64,000 bases of DNA from Prorocentrum cordatum (Eukaryota > Sar > Dinophyceae > Prorocentrales > Prorocentraceae), in NCBI GenBank assembly GCA_963575745.1, contig CAUYUJ010012158.1, positions 1-64,000 on the forward strand. The letters are read 5' to 3'. The notes under the pieces were generated by a model. The model ran no database searches. It was not told the DNA's origin and was given only the letters and a program-made list of their open reading frames with translations. Shown here piece after piece: positions 39,967 through 51,450 of the stretch; position 1 is the first letter of the stretch; the number at the start of each line of letters is the position of its first letter. The position numbers were made by a program, and so were the translations under genes.

Positions 39967-40828
39967 CGACGATCGAAAAGAGAAGGATGGAGTGAATGGA
40001 GGATGCCGTGGAAGATAGGAGGGCTAGGAGGAGGAGGAGAAGGAGGAGGACTAGGAGGAGGAGGAGGAGGACTAGGAGGAGGACTAGGAGAAGGAGGAGG
40101 AGGAGGAGGAGGAGGAGGAGGAGGGAGGGCGAGGGGGAGGATAGTGTTGCCATCTGCGCGGGAGTAGTCGAAGGATGACGATGCGTACTGGAAGGTGGGA
40201 GTGAGATGAGGAGAGCTCGCGACCCAGCCCCGCGGAGGCGGGCTTCAAGGCGCAGGAGATCGACGTGCTCCGTGACCCCGACGAGGACGTGTGCACCCCA
40301 CTAGGCCTTTGGAGCCTAGGATCCCGCTGTTTTTTTGAGTGGATGGGTGGGGTGCCTCAATCTCGATCGAGCCTGGCCGTTCTGAAACCTCGTCCTCCAT
40401 CCCCGTCGATCGAGCCTGGCCGTTCTGAAACCTCGTCCTCCATCCCCGTCCCTGGGGTGTACGAGCTAACCTCGCAACCCTTCCTCTGGAGCTCAGCCCT
40501 TCCCCCATCCCATGCCCATGCAACCGACCGCTTTGGGTTCGGAAGAGGCTCGCTGTTCCGGTGGTTGTCCTCCAGCCATCCTCGTTCCCCGTGGCGCTGT
40601 TGGTGCCGACCAAAAGTGCTTCGTTCCTTAGTTAGCGTTCCTTGATGCAGCAACTTTCCCGTATATAGAGTTCGCTGAACAATGATGCTTCCAGGGTTGA
40701 TGGTGTGCCGCGTCAAGACAGGAGGTGTGATGTGGATCAACCCGCCTCATGACTCGTGGATGATGGGAGGTGACATGGAATGGAATCGTCAACTTGTTAT
40801 CCCTTACTCCCTCCCGTTCCCTCTCCCT

Positions 40829-40877
<49 letters not shown>

Positions 40878-43776
40878 TTGCATCTCTCATTCTCTTTATC
40901 GCCTCTCGCTCTCTAGTCCCCCTCGCACGCTACGCCGACCTACATTTGCAGGGGCGCAGCGAGAGCTACCACTCCCCCAGGAGGATGTGGATGACGAGGG
41001 GGATATATAACGACGAACGAACAACACACATACATAGGAGGATCGGCGGGCGGAGGATTGGCTGGGTGCGGGTTGTCGGACCGCGGGGAAACTCCCGTTC
41101 GAGCGGGGACCTGCATCCGACAGCACGCACCCCCTCCCCCCCGTCCCACCAATGGGCACGGGTGTGTGTGTGCGTTGTTCGTTCGTCACTATAGAACGAG
41201 AGGTCCGAGAGGGATGAGGTGAAGATGAGGCGAGGACGGAGACAGTGACCCCGTCGCCGAAGGTGACACCACTCGCTCGAAGGACATCTTGGGTGACTTG
41301 ACCAAGCAAGACGTGGTCGATGGCAACTACGTGGTAGAGATGGTGGAGGCTCTGAGCGTGACGTGCAACGATTGGGGGATTCACTGCATCCTCGACACGT
41401 CTGTGCTGTCCCGTTTCGTCATGCACCCGAATCAGGATATGGGAATCAGAGCGAGCAGGGATGGGGAGGGGCTGGCAAGGGGTAGGGGTGGAAGGATGGG
41501 AGGAGGAACGAGAGAGAAGACAGGAGGAGGGGAAGATACTTACACACGTGAGCGAGAGAGAGAGAGAGAGTTAGCACGAGATGAGAGTAGCGTCAACGCC
41601 GAAACCGACCCCACACCACAATCGGGGGAGGATCCTCGCCCATCCGTCGCGTGGTTCCATGGATCGTGAAAGGGGGAAAGGGAAGGGGAGACGAAGGAGG
41701 AACAGGAGGAGGAGGAGGAGAAAGAGGATGATGCGATTGATGATGAGGGCGGTGAAGATCAATGATGTCATGACCGAAGGTGACAAGCCGTAAGATGACG
41801 AGGATGGGATGGGTCGCAAGGGAAGGTCGGGAAGATACCCCCAGATCTGACAGCCGAGATCCGCAGCCCAGATCCGACGGCTCCACTACAGTGGAGACCC
41901 ATGCCAAGAAATACCTTGCTTGCTTCCAGGGTGCCCTGGGTGCATTGGGTTTCGCTGGATTTGCTATGGAAAGCGTGACGCTTCCGCGCCAATAGACGTC
42001 CTGGAGTCTCAAGGTTGGGTTTCTTGTTGGAGGTTTCTTGCGCTCGAGCCCCTACTGCACAGGTGGCGCGAATGTTCAAAATAACATTCGCTTTGGAGGG
42101 GTACTCTATGAAGCTCTTCGCCGTTTCCCCCCACCAACCCCCTCCGCACCTTGGGGTGTTTACTCCAGATTTCGTAATAAAAGGGATGGGGTCTGGACCC
42201 TCCAAGACAAGCCATTTCAGACCCTCCCCGTGGGAGAACCCTCCAAAACATCGTCCCCAGACCCCCCCAGGCCCTCCAAGATAGCCTGGAGGAGACCCCC
42301 CCCCGAAATGACACCCCCCTCCCTTTATTGCGAAATCTGGAGTATCGTTTTCGGTATAACCTCTGGGCCTTTGGCCTTCGAAGGGCCGCGTGCTATACTG
42401 ATGCGCGTGTGGCCCTGTGTCGCGGTGGGTTCGCTCAAGCCCAGGTGAAGTTGCGCAAATACCTCAAGCTGATGGACGTCTACGGTTGGCTCGGAGGCGA
42501 TTCGATTTCTTTGCCGTCATGCTTGATCTCAGCAATGGAATTGAGTTTCGAGGGATCTCTCGATCGTGTCCAGCCTTTGTTTCGGCCTCGCTGCTAATCC
42601 CCGTGGCCGACGCCGCGCCCATCCCCTGCTGCCCCTTTTTCCCTCCCTCCCCTCTCGCCCCCTCTCCCCTCCATCCCCTCCCGCCTCCGGTAACCCGCCC
42701 TCTCCCCTCCATCACCTCCCACATCTGGTAGCCCGCGCGTTATCGCCCGCGTTGCAGTCGCGTGCTCCAGGTGAGGAGATCCCGCGGACGTTGCCTACGC
42801 GACTGACGACGTCCCCAGAGATCCATGACCTGGTCAAGATCTACTTCCAGAAGCCCAAGGCGCACAAGCGGCTTGGGGGGGGAGGAGGACAGATGAAGAG
42901 GAGGAGCAGGAGGAGGAGCAGATGCAGCAGACATCGGGCAACAGGGTTCGACCTAAACACGTTCTTTCGTTGTGGCTTCGTTTTGTTATTCGTTTTGCTC
43001 TACCTGTTGTCCTGTGCCCCCCTGCCAAAACGAAAAACAAATCACAGCCGAAGTCCAGCAAAACAGTGTTTAGGTCAAGCCCTGTCGGGCAACGTTTGGA
43101 TTCGAGAGGCGCCGCTGAAGCCGAAACCCATGGCCGTGTCCACTTGCCACTATCCGAGGTTCACCACGCAAAACCACAAACACGCCAGCCTCTGGCAGAA
43201 GGCGTACTTTATCAGAGAGCACCAGCGATACATGATGGTGCGTAGCCAGGCGATATCGGATGCGAACGTAGCCCCCCCTTCTAACAACGATCCCCGTCTC
43301 TATATACACTTTATCCTCCGCTATCCCTCCGACTCTCCTGTTGTTAGCTCGTTTCCGCTCTCAGGTGAAGGATTCAGAGTTTTCAGGGCGAGGAGGCTGA
43401 GTTTACAATGACAAAGGTTGCTGGCCACTGGGTCCAAGGTGGCACGGGTAATAATGAGTAATCGTGCTGAATCGGCAATTCTGGAGATCGAGCTGAGGAA
43501 GCGGAGGACTCCTCCTCCTCCTCCTCCTCCTCCTCCTCATTCTCCTCATCCTACTCCTCCTCCTCCTGTCGGGGATTTGGGAGGGGGCTGAAGGTTCAGG
43601 ACGTAGCTGCATGTAGGGACTTCGAACGAGAGGCGGGCTCGTGCTGCCCAGGTTCGGGTGCTAAGGAGCCGCTGAAGCACTGCGCGCCGACCATGTGCGC
43701 GGCGATCGCAGACATCGTGTCCTTTGCGAAGGAGATCAAGGTTGCGCCAGTGGTCAACGTGTCCGATGAAATATGA
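39697..43776 (+). CDS. Multi-exon SAM-dependent methyltransferase-like protein
   Basis: Exon-like blocks, all plus strand, are 39697 to about 39818 (DLDFLEVFSGHGGASAAVRK), 40238 to about 40303 (AGFKAQEIDVLRDPDED), 40694-40769 (TGGVMWINPPHDSWMMG), about 40952-40980, about 41263-41436 (DVVDGNYVVEMVEAL, NDWGIHCILDTSVLSRF), about 42442-42520, about 42772-42880 (TSPEIHDLVKIYFQKPKAHK), about 43080-43245 (MAVSTCHYPRFTTQNHK) and about 43650-43776 (APTMCAAIADIVSFAKEIK, TGA). LEVFSGHGGAS fits SAM-binding motif I, IDVLRD the acidic strand after it, and INPPHDSW a motif IV. This order matches a multicopy dinoflagellate family related to cytosine-5 methyltransferases, though the usual PPC cysteine is H here, which argues against C5 chemistry. 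Start codon and several joins are not settled; it may be two genes. Confidence 0.45.
39905..39970. repeat. (GAC)n microsatellite
   Basis: About 20 GAC units in the first intron of the methyltransferase-like gene; GGA-rich repeats follow at 40020-40130. Confidence 0.9.
40828..40876. repeat. (CT)n microsatellite
   Basis: About 22 CT units in a pyrimidine-rich intron ahead of the acceptor at 40950. Confidence 0.9.
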
Positions 43777-44287
43777 GCGCGGCCCACCATGGGCCGCCGT
43801 GCACGTGGGATCGCTGCGCATGGGAGCAGTGCGCTGCGCAAGAGAGGGGAGAAATGATAAGGGATGATATCGAGGATGATGGGTTATCGTTCCCCTCCCC
43901 TACCATTCCCCTCTCCTCCCCGTCCTCTAGGTCCCCCACATGGCGCGAAGATAACCGTGCATCGCGCATCGCGGCCTGGACAGGAGACGCGCCCGTCTCA
44001 GGAGCGACAGCGCGAGGGCGCGAAGATCTTCGCACGCGATTCGCGAACTTGGGTGACCTAGGCCCTACGGGGCTTATATAGGACCTGGGTCCTACAAGGA
44101 GGTGGCTGGAGCATGCAAGTAGGTGATCTGGGTCCTACAGTCGGCCCTGATTAGTAGGGGTCCCCTTAGGTGCCCTTGTGTCCTGTGCCTCGCGACCCAT
44201 GCCTCCTACATCCCCCATGGCAAACATGGCCTTCGGCAGGCTCTTGTACCCTCTCGCGTGTCCTGCCCAATCAAGGCCGACAATATA
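43777..44287. other. Intergenic spacer
   Basis: Ordinary-complexity sequence with CTGGGTCCTACA repeated at about 44085 and 44128. No gene is seen. The stretch ends at the TA dinucleotide that flanks the MITE. Confidence 0.45.
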
Positions 44288-44465
44288 CAGTCGGGGCGCT
44301 GGACAAGGAACCCTTTTCGTTGGGGAGGGGCTCCGTGTTCCTTAATTGTTTCGCAGCTTGCCTTAGGTTGTCCTGTGGTCTTCGATGGGGGATCGAAGTT
44401 TAACTCATGAAAAAAAAAGGGGCCCCATTCCTGAATTAAGGTTCCTTAGGTCAACGCCCCGACTG
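44288..44465. mobile_element. Tc1/mariner-like MITE, 178 bp
   Basis: The ends are inverted: CAGTCGGGGCGCTGGAC on the left and, read on the other strand, CAGTCGGGGCGTTGACC on the right, each continuing to AAGGAACC after a short gap. A TA dinucleotide flanks both ends, as expected for target duplication by this superfamily. There is no coding capacity inside. Confidence 0.6.
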
Positions 44466-44559
44466 TACTATCCTTACAGTCCGTAGCCAGTTGACCAAGT
44501 TTCGGCCACCAGACCATGGGCTGCGGCACAGCAGCATTGCGACGCAGGCGAAGAAGAAC

Positions 44560-44860
44560 GGCTGGTTCGTCTTCCTGGGCACTGCGATGCCAGTGAACGG
44601 CTGGTACGTCATATCCTGGGCACTGCAACGCAGGTGAACGGAACGGCTGTTTCGTCATGTCCTGGGCACTGCGATGCGACGCCAGAGGTGAACGGCTGTT
44701 TCGTCATATCCTGGGCACTACGCTGCAGGTGAGGAACGGCTGGTTCGTCATATCCTGGGCGCTGCGATGCAACGCCAGAGGTGACATGATGTTTCGTCAT
44801 GTCCTGGGCACTGCGATGCAGGTGAGGAACGGCTGTTTCTTGAATTCATATCCTGGGCCA
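44560..44860 (+). repeat. Tandem repeat with CCTGGGCACTGCGATGC core
   Basis: Five to six units of about 50-62 bases contain TTTCGTCATATCCTGGGCACT and GCAGGTGAACGGCTG in a fixed order. Frames through it are open in both directions, but the content is repeat-derived. Confidence 0.75.
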
Positions 44861-44939
44861 CTGAGGATGACGAGGGTGATGAGGATAATATGGAGGTGAT
44901 GCGGTGCGTCAAGACGCTGTGGACGAGGAGGAGGAGGAG

Positions 44940-45089
44940 CAGGAGGAGAAGGAGGATGAGGAGGCTCCAGCCTCGTTTAAATTTGCGGGATCTGTTTTTC
45001 CATGCGTATCCGTTCGGCCGCCCTCGTGGCCGCGGTATCGCATTCCAGTCCGCACCCTCATGAGGCGTCGGAGATGGTAGGGAGCAGGA

Positions 45090-45120
<31 letters not shown>

Positions 45121-45500
45121 GAGGAGGAGGAGGAGAAGGAGGAGGAGGAGCAGGAGGAGGAAGAGGAGGAAGAGGAGGAGGACGAGGAGGACCACTCCAG
45201 CCTCGTTTACATTTGCGGGATCTGTTTTTCCATGCGTATCTGTCGGCCGCCCTCGCGGCCGCGGTATCGCATTCCAGCCCGCGCCCTCGTGAGGCGTCGG
45301 AGATGGTAGGGAGCAAGAGGCTCCGGAGGAGGAGGAGGAGGAAGAGGAGGAAGAGGAGGAGGAGGACGAGGGGGAGGAGCAGAAGGACCACTCCAGCCTC
45401 GTTTAACTCGCGGGATCTGGATTTTCCATGTTGTTCCGATCGGCCGCCCTCGCGAGCGGCCGCGGCATCGCATGCCAGCCCGCGCCCCAATCCCAGAGTG
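44940..45500 (+). repeat. Triplicated ~130-bp block separated by GGA arrays
   Basis: Three copies (about 44962-45090, 45186-45312 and 45385-45485) carry CCTCGTTTA, GCGGGATCTG, TTTTCCATG, TCGGCCGCCCTCG and CGTGAGGCGTCGGAGATGG parts. The third lacks the right end. GGA arrays of different length separate them. Confidence 0.85.
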
Positions 45501-46540
45501 GTGCGGTGGAGGAGGGGGAGTATAGGGATGACATGGGAGAGATGAGGGTAGTCGTGCATGCAGCTGGCCTGCTGCCCCGTGGAGCCGACAGGCTCCTCTT
45601 TCTCCATTCGCCCCCTCTTCCACCACGCCCTTCCCCAAATCTGCCCATCCACCCCCATCGGGCCAGGCAACAAAAACATATAACACATCTCCGAAATTCT
45701 TAAACCACATCCTAATCTCATTCCCTCCTGCAACAACCCCAACCGCAGGAGCTTTGCTTACTGCAGCCGCAGCAGCTGTGGTACATGTGCTGGGACGCCC
45801 ACGATCGTATTTGGAGTGCCATGTCTGGACCCTAAAACAAAAAAACATTTGTAAGACCTTGATTCCTCGCCCCTCTCCCCACCTCCCCGATGTTGAACGC
45901 CTGCGCTGACGACGCGCCGACCTTCGAGACGTGCAGAAGCACCGTGGAGGACTTTCCATTCGTGAGAGGAAAGCATGTCCCATTCTCTTCCTTCTCCTCC
46001 TCCGTCTGCTCCTCCTCCCTCGCCCTCCCTCCGCCTGCGGGCAGTCGTTGTTTTTTTCTGCCCCCCCCCCGTGCGGCGGCGGTCGAGGGCGAGGCCGCGG
46101 AACCCCTAACGACAAAAGGCCCCTACCCCCAAGGTTTCCCCTCCTCTCCTCCTCTCCGCCCCCCTCCCTCCTCTCCTTCCTGCCCCTCCCTCCTCTCCCC
46201 CCTCCCTTCTCACCTGACCCCCTCCCTCCCTCGCCCTCCGCATGTTTCCGCCGCGCTCGGCGTGCTCTTTCAAAACGGTGGCTCGTGTGAGAGCTGTTCC
46301 TCCCCATCCTCCTCCACCTCCCCTTCCTCCCTCCTCCGTCCCCCTCCTCCTCGTCCCCCTCGCCCGCCCCATTCGCCCCTCCCCTCCCCTTCCGATCCTC
46401 CGCCCTCCCCCCCCGATCGCCTGCGAGGGCGAGCCTCGCGCGCGCGCGCCCGAGGGCCAGAGGGCCGATCGGGCCAGGGGGCCGAGAGGGCCAATTATAA
46501 GGGTAGCCATTCCCGCGTTGTTCGGCGTTGGTTGTCATGT
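45501..46540. other. Spacer with one possible exon
   Basis: A short frame at 45892-45962 (MLNACADDAPTFETCRS) ends at a GTGAGAGG donor and could be an isolated exon. The rest is C/T-rich with TCC and CCCCTCC runs, and no other protein-like segment is clear. Confidence 0.35.
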
Positions 46541-46544
46541 GAAA

Positions 46545-46745
46545 ACGTGTGCTATATATATATATATATATACGTATATCTACATTATATATATACACAT
46601 TCATGAACTTATACGCATATTTGTGTACATATATGGATTTGTGTATTATATATATTATACATATATGTATACACATATTTATACTTATATATGCTTACAT
46701 ATATATATATATATATGTTACATATATATATATATATATATATAG
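46545..46745. repeat. (TA)n and related AT array
   Basis: Blocks of TATA alternate with TACATATA and ACACATAT over about 200 bases. The flank at 46745-46920 includes a TTTTTACGCCC|GGGCGTAAAAA palindrome near 46900 and shares segments with the flank of the (TA)n array near 18976. Confidence 0.85.
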
Positions 46746-46929
46746 GTGCCAACCTCCTGGCTTTAAGTTGGGGGATGGGGGTGTATCTTTTCCGGCCATC
46801 TATCCTCGCCCGCGGATGTTCCGAGATCGTGCAGCACATACTTTTACACCCCGTTTCCCGGACGCCCGCCCGTTTTACGACCCCAATCCAACATATTTAT
46901 TTTTACGCCCTGGGCGTAAAAAATACGTC

Positions 46930-48170
46930 CCCCGACCCTCTGGGCAGTGGCCGTTAGCCCTTCCCGGGTAGCGCTCTCTGCCCAGCTCCCGCTGCCCCCC
47001 GCCCTTGGGATTCTGGCAGCGGCCAGCTGATAGTGCTTGCTCGTGGACTGCCGCTGGGGCCGCGGCCCACCTGCCCCATCTGGCCCTCGGCCCTGCTGTA
47101 GCGTTTTCACCGCGCCGGCGCGCTCCAGCCCCCGCGCCCCCTGGTTCCCACCGTGCTGGAGCGGCTCTCCCCCGCGGTTGGGCTACCGGCCTCGCTCGTG
47201 GCCCTGTTCCTGTCCCAGGGCTTGGGGCCCCCGAGTGCACGCGTTGCAGCCTGTGCGCTCCCAGCTGCCGGCCGTCCGCGTTGATTCGCCAGCGGCCCCT
47301 GGCGGCGTCGCTCACGGCCACCTCTCGCTACCTCGATCCGGCGTTGAGGCGTGGATCTCCATGGTTCGGGCAGCCCTCAGTCGTCGGTTCCAGCATGGGA
47401 GCGCGCGTGGCCCCCCCTGGTCCGGTAGCTCAGGCGCTGACGGTGTCGATTTCATCCATCGTCCCCCTGGCCGCTTCGCCCGTGTCCGGCGCCTTCCGTG
47501 GCCGGGCGCTCGCAGGATCAGTTCTCCTACCCGGGTTTGTGGTGTGCGACTTTGGTGGCGCCACCCAGTGCGCCAGTTTGGACCGTGTCGGGCGCCCATG
47601 GCATTCCCCCGGCGCGCCGACTTGTAACCTCCCTGGTCACACCCTGGCAGAGCGCCGCGCCATATTGGCTGCGTCCCATATGTGGTTGGTTAAATCGCTG
47701 CAGCTCTATTCGCGCACCTGGTGACCCTGCTCCCTGGTCGTCGCGCGCCTGCAGCTCCCTGGCAGCCCCGGCAGCTCGCGGCCCCCGCCCCCGGCACCTC
47801 TTGCGGCCCCGGCGCCGAGGCTTCCCCCGGCGGTAGGTCCAGCTCTGCTCCGCGCTCGGTAATCAGGCCCCCGCGCGGCCCGCTTGGACCTTACTTGCCG
47901 CTGGCGTTCTCGCCTGCGGATGCTGACCAAAAAGTACCCCCGCCAGCCCATCCAGAAACGATCAGCAGGGGAGTCGGTGAATCAGGGGCGGCAGGCCGCA
48001 TGCTGTCGCGCAGCCGTCTTCGGGAAAACAAGGAACACACATAGCTTCCCGCATTGAAGTTGGAGATGGAAGCCCGTGCAAGCTACGATGGTGTTTCGAT
48101 GAGGGGTGAGGGGTGTTTCGATGATCCGTAATGGCTGTTGCACTGATTTGTATATTACTCGCGTGCGTTT
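46930..48170. other. GC-rich region with overlapping open frames, no gene chosen
   Basis: Between 47005 and 47724 three overlapping frames of 190-240 residues are open, as expected of very GC-rich sequence. One (47005-47724 plus) ends in PGHTLAERRAILAASHMW, which looks slightly protein-like. None contains a recognisable domain, so I do not call a gene. Confidence 0.35.
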
Positions 48171-48176
48171 CGAAAC

Positions 48177-48830
48177 TTGGGGCCATCTTGGGGCTCTCTT
48201 GGGGTTTTCTTGGGGCCCTTTTGGGGCCTTCCTGGAGCTCTTTCTTGGGGCTCTCTTGAGGTCCTCGTAGGGCCTTTTTGGAGCCCTCTTGGGCCTCTTT
48301 TGGGGCGTTTTGTGGCCCTCTTGGAGCTCTTTGGGGGGATCCGGGGGCCTTCTTGGGGTTCTCTTGGGATGCCAGAGGGGCCTGTTGGGTCCGTTTTGGG
48401 CCCAAAGTTTAAAACAACAAGCGGGGGCCCTCAATTCCCCCCCCCCCCCCTCCCCCCCCATCGGAAGCTCAACGATGCCATCGTGGGGTTTTCTTGGCCC
48501 GCTCTTGGAGCGCTATCGAGCGCTCTTGGGGCCTTCTTGGGCCCCTCCTTGGACTATCTTGGGCCGTCTTGGGGCCATCTTGAGGCCTCGAGAGCCCATC
48601 GGGGGCAAAGAAGAACGAGAAAACAAAAAACGTAGATTTCCTTTTTAAGTGTTTGATTGATTTTGGCCTCTTGGGGGGTCCTTTGAGGCCTCGGAGGGCG
48701 CTTGAAACCGTCTTGGGGCCGTCTTGGTCCTCTTGGACGTGCGTCGGAGGCTATATTGACCCATCTAACGCTATCTTCGACCATCTTGGAGGCCATCTTG
48801 CGTTCTCTTAAGCACCCTTGGTGCCATCTA
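48177..48830 (+). repeat. 11-bp-period minisatellite (CTTGGGGCCAT type)
   Basis: Units CTTGGGGCCAT, CTTGGGGCTCT, CTTGGGGTTTT and CTTGGGGCCCT follow without gaps at 48177-48230 and then in degenerate form to 48390, at 48484-48610 and at 48660-48830. The same family is at 15581-15716 (opposite strand) and 58780-59330. Confidence 0.85.
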
Positions 48831-49399
48831 GGACCAAAAGGGGCCCTGTGCCACCTCGCGGGGGAGCCCGTCGAGACGCGGGGAGGGGGGGGGGAGGTAA
48901 ACCCCCCGAGCAGGGAAAGGCAGGAGGTTGGAAAAGGAAACGCTCAAGACCACCTGCGCCCAGAGGGCTGGTGGGATCGGTATCGAATCCCGATTTTCTT
49001 GTCCTCTCTCCCTCCCTCCCTCCCTCTCTCCTTCCTCCCTCCTTCTCTCCCTCCCCCCCTCCTTCCATCCTTCCTCCCCTCTCCGTAGTTTGGAACGGAT
49101 CGCCGCTGGGTGGCGCATGTGAGGAGGTCTGGGATGGAATTCGGCGAAAAACGATTGTCCGTTTCGTATCCGCCGGAGGGCGGCGTTAGAACGCGAAGGT
49201 AACCGCGCTCGCGTTTCCTGGCGTTGAATCGACGGATCTTGGCCCGGCGGTTGCACGATATCTTTGGGCGGAGGATTTCCTATCTGTTCCGCAGCCGCTT
49301 TGGTTCGGACGCGGCTGGCGCAGGCCGATGCTTGAGTTTTTCAGCAACGGCCGCGCGAGGGTCTGATCTTCGTTGCCCCTCCCCGCGGTCCGGACGGTC
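48831..49399. other. Spacer with CCCT-rich tract
   Basis: Ordinary sequence, then a CCCTCC/TTCCTCC tract at about 49005-49085. No gene is seen. Confidence 0.4.
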
Positions 49400-50288
49400 A
49401 TGGCGGCCGCCGCAGGCGCCGCGGCAGACTTCACCTCTCGTCCCCCGGCGGCCGGTGCTGTGGAGGGGCCGAAGTGGCCGCGGACCATCATCCTCACGTG
49501 GTGCTTCCAGCCCGACGCCCAGGCCACCGAGGCGTCCGCATTTCTGGCCAAGCGGGAGGCGTGGCTTCGGCACCTCCCCGAATGGAGCCAATTCGCGCTC
49601 GCGCTCGAGTAGAGGCGCGGCGGTCCTCGCGCGGCTTCCGGGATCCATCCGCGCCGACGCCGAGGCCGCCTACGCGGGCCTGTTGGCGATGCGGGTGGAA
49701 AGAAGCGACGTCGTCAAGTTTGTGGCCGTGCGCGATTGCGGGAGGCTCGTTGTTGAGTCCCTCGACGGCTGGATGGTCGAGGGCGGCGCCGCTCGTCAGG
49801 AGGCCTTCTGGCGGTCGAGGGGGCCGCCGCTTGTCGTCGTGGGCAGCGCGGCGGGCAAGCCGGGGCGTCCTACGAACCGGATTTGCTCGCCGCGTCTGCC
49901 GTGTTCGGCGCGGTCGCGGACGCGGGCCACCGCGCGCGTGGCGCGCCGCATTTCGGGCCGCCGCGAGGCAGCAGCGACGCCCCCCATTTCGCGATCGCCA
50001 ACGCGTTCGAATTCTGGTGCAAGGAGAACATACACGAAGGCCTCAACGTCGCGCGCCGCGCCTGGAGCGGCCGCGCGCGGGCGTGCCCCCTCGAGGGCGC
50101 TTTGGTGTTCGATGTGGGCCACCAGGTCACGTGGCGGGGCAAGGCCTCCAGGCCTTGCGCTGCCGCGCGGGCGGCCCTGCCGCCTTTCGCGGACCCGGCG
50201 TGCCAGCCTGCTCCTGTGCGCCGCCGGAGCGCGGCGCCGAGCGCGCCCCCCCGCGGCGACCTTGCTTGGCGAGCGCGCCGGGGAGGGC
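49400..50288 (+). pseudogene. Decayed gene interrupted by the copia element
   Basis: Protein-like segments follow each other in three frames: 49400-49612 (IILTWCFQPDAQATEASAF, FLAKREAWLRHLPEW), about 49625-49860 (IRADAEAAYAGLLAMRVERS, VVKFVAVRDCGRLVVES) and about 49868-50288 (SYEPDLLAASAVFG, ALVFDVGHQVTWRGK). Two small indels near 49612 and 49865 would join them. The third frame runs into the 5' LTR of the retrotransposon. Similar coding-like sequence resumes after the 3' LTR at 58254. I do not recognise the family. Confidence 0.45.
50284..50288. repeat. Target-site duplication, left copy (AGGGC)
   Basis: The five bases AGGGC directly precede the 5' LTR and are repeated directly after the 3' LTR at 58254-58258, the expected 5-bp duplication of a copia integrase. 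Confidence 0.9.
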
Positions 50289-50565
50289 TGTCAATGGCAC
50301 AGATTCTGTTCCAATGTAGTAGCTATGCATGATGTAATGATTGCTAGCATGCACGTGTGTGTGTGTTGCTTGCTTGCTTGCGGTACATACTTGCGTGTAG
50401 GTGTGCGCGCGCCCGCTGCCTGTTTTGACTCAAACTGTTTCGTAGGGGCCCCTGAGCTGATATTAACTACGAGCGGATCTTATCGATCACAATCCATTCA
50501 ATTTCATATTCGGTTTGGAACTTCGTGTGTTCAGACTTCGGTGGTTCTGTTGAGTGCTACCGACA
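50289..50565 (+). repeat. 5' LTR
   Basis: It starts TGTCAATGGCACAG and ends GAGTGCTACCGACA. It has six GT units at about 50354-50365, where the 3' LTR has seven; otherwise the two are identical by eye. Confidence 0.95.
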
Positions 50566-50566
50566 T

Positions 50567-50579
50567 TGGTAGCGGAGCC
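50567..50579 (+). other. Primer-binding site
   Basis: TGGTAGCGGAGCC lies one base after the 5' LTR. TGGT pairs with the ACCA tail of a tRNA, and the rest resembles the initiator-methionine tRNA site used by many copia elements. Confidence 0.7.
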
Positions 50580-50646
50580 AACGGCTCCAGGTCCACGGCC
50601 CGACCGATAAAGTCCGCTCTTGATTCTCTCCCAACAGAGTCGAGAG

Positions 50647-51450
50647 ATGCGGCCCAACGGTCAACCAGGACCGGGACGCGGACAAGGTGAAGGGCGTGGC
50701 GGTGGCGACGCTGGACGAGGACGAGGCCAGCAGGAGGAACGTCGTGGAGCCGAGGAGCAGGAAGTACCAGACGACGAGAGCGAGCTCCTCGGAGGTGGTC
50801 GAGGACGACAGGGTGATCGGCCACCACAGATGGACGCGGGCTTGGCGAAGTGCTGCCCGGATGCGACGGACCTCAGCCACGCGACGTACAGGAACTTTCG
50901 ACGGAGAGCGACGGTGTTCCAGAGGTTGTGTGCGCGCCGAGGCGCGCCAGTGGTGAGTGAGGGCGCCCACCTGCTCCCACAGAGCCTGCAGGGCGACGCG
51001 TGGGACGCCTGCGACGAGATAAGTTTCGAGAGGATGGGCACCGCAGAGGCATTCGACGAGATTTTCGAGAAGTTGGACGTGCTGTACAGGTACACTCAGG
51101 AGGTTGAGTTGCCAGGGAGATGCGACGGATTCTTCGGAGAGTTCGCGCGGCAGCCGAAGGAGACGCTCAACGCGTACGTGCTCAGGCACGGCAAGGAGCT
51201 GACGAAGCTGCGCGAAACTGGACTTGAGCTGCCAGATCTACTGGCAGGATGGCATATGATGACGCGGGCGGCGATTCCCCAGTGGCAAGTACCAAACCTC
51301 AAGGCGCTGTGCAACAACAGGTTGACGGTGCAGGTGGTCACGGAGAGTCTGAAGACGATGTTCGGAGGCGATAGCGTGGCGCACAAGAAGGACATCGATC
51401 GCGTGAGGAGTACTTATCACGGACGAGTCAGTCGAGAGGAAGGCTACTGA
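50647..51450 (+). CDS. gag: Copia Gag (capsid) protein
   Basis: From the first ATG the product has 267 residues. The first 65 are Gly/Arg/Glu-rich; the rest is helical, with FEKLDVLYRYTQEVELPGRC and FFGEFARQPKETLNAYVLRH typical of the capsid part of dinoflagellate copia Gag, and LPDLLAGWHMMTRA after it. No CCHC zinc knuckle is present. The frame stops at TGA 51448-51450; pol begins with ATG at 51451 in the same frame. Expression of pol could use stop readthrough or reinitiation, or the TGA could be a recent mutation (TGG to TGA) in a once single gag-pol frame. Gag packages element RNA in cytoplasmic particles. Confidence 0.8.
   Translation: MRPNGQPGPGRGQGEGRGGGDAGRGRGQQEERRGAEEQEVPDDESELLGGGRGRQGDRPPQMDAGLAKCCPDATDLSHATYRNFRRRATVFQRLCARRGAPVVSEGAHLLPQSLQGDAWDACDEISFERMGTAEAFDEIFEKLDVLYRYTQEVELPGRCDGFFGEFARQPKETLNAYVLRHGKELTKLRETGLELPDLLAGWHMMTRAAIPQWQVPNLKALCNNRLTVQVVTESLKTMFGGDSVAHKKDIDRVRSTYHGRVSREEGY

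Noticed and set aside
44480-44499. TCCGTAGCCA identical to the start of the spliced leader
   Set aside because: Only the first ten bases match; the following bases need a gap, and no gene follows.
48100-48460. Pro/Gln/Lys-rich minus-strand frames
   Set aside because: They are produced by the 11-bp-period satellite.
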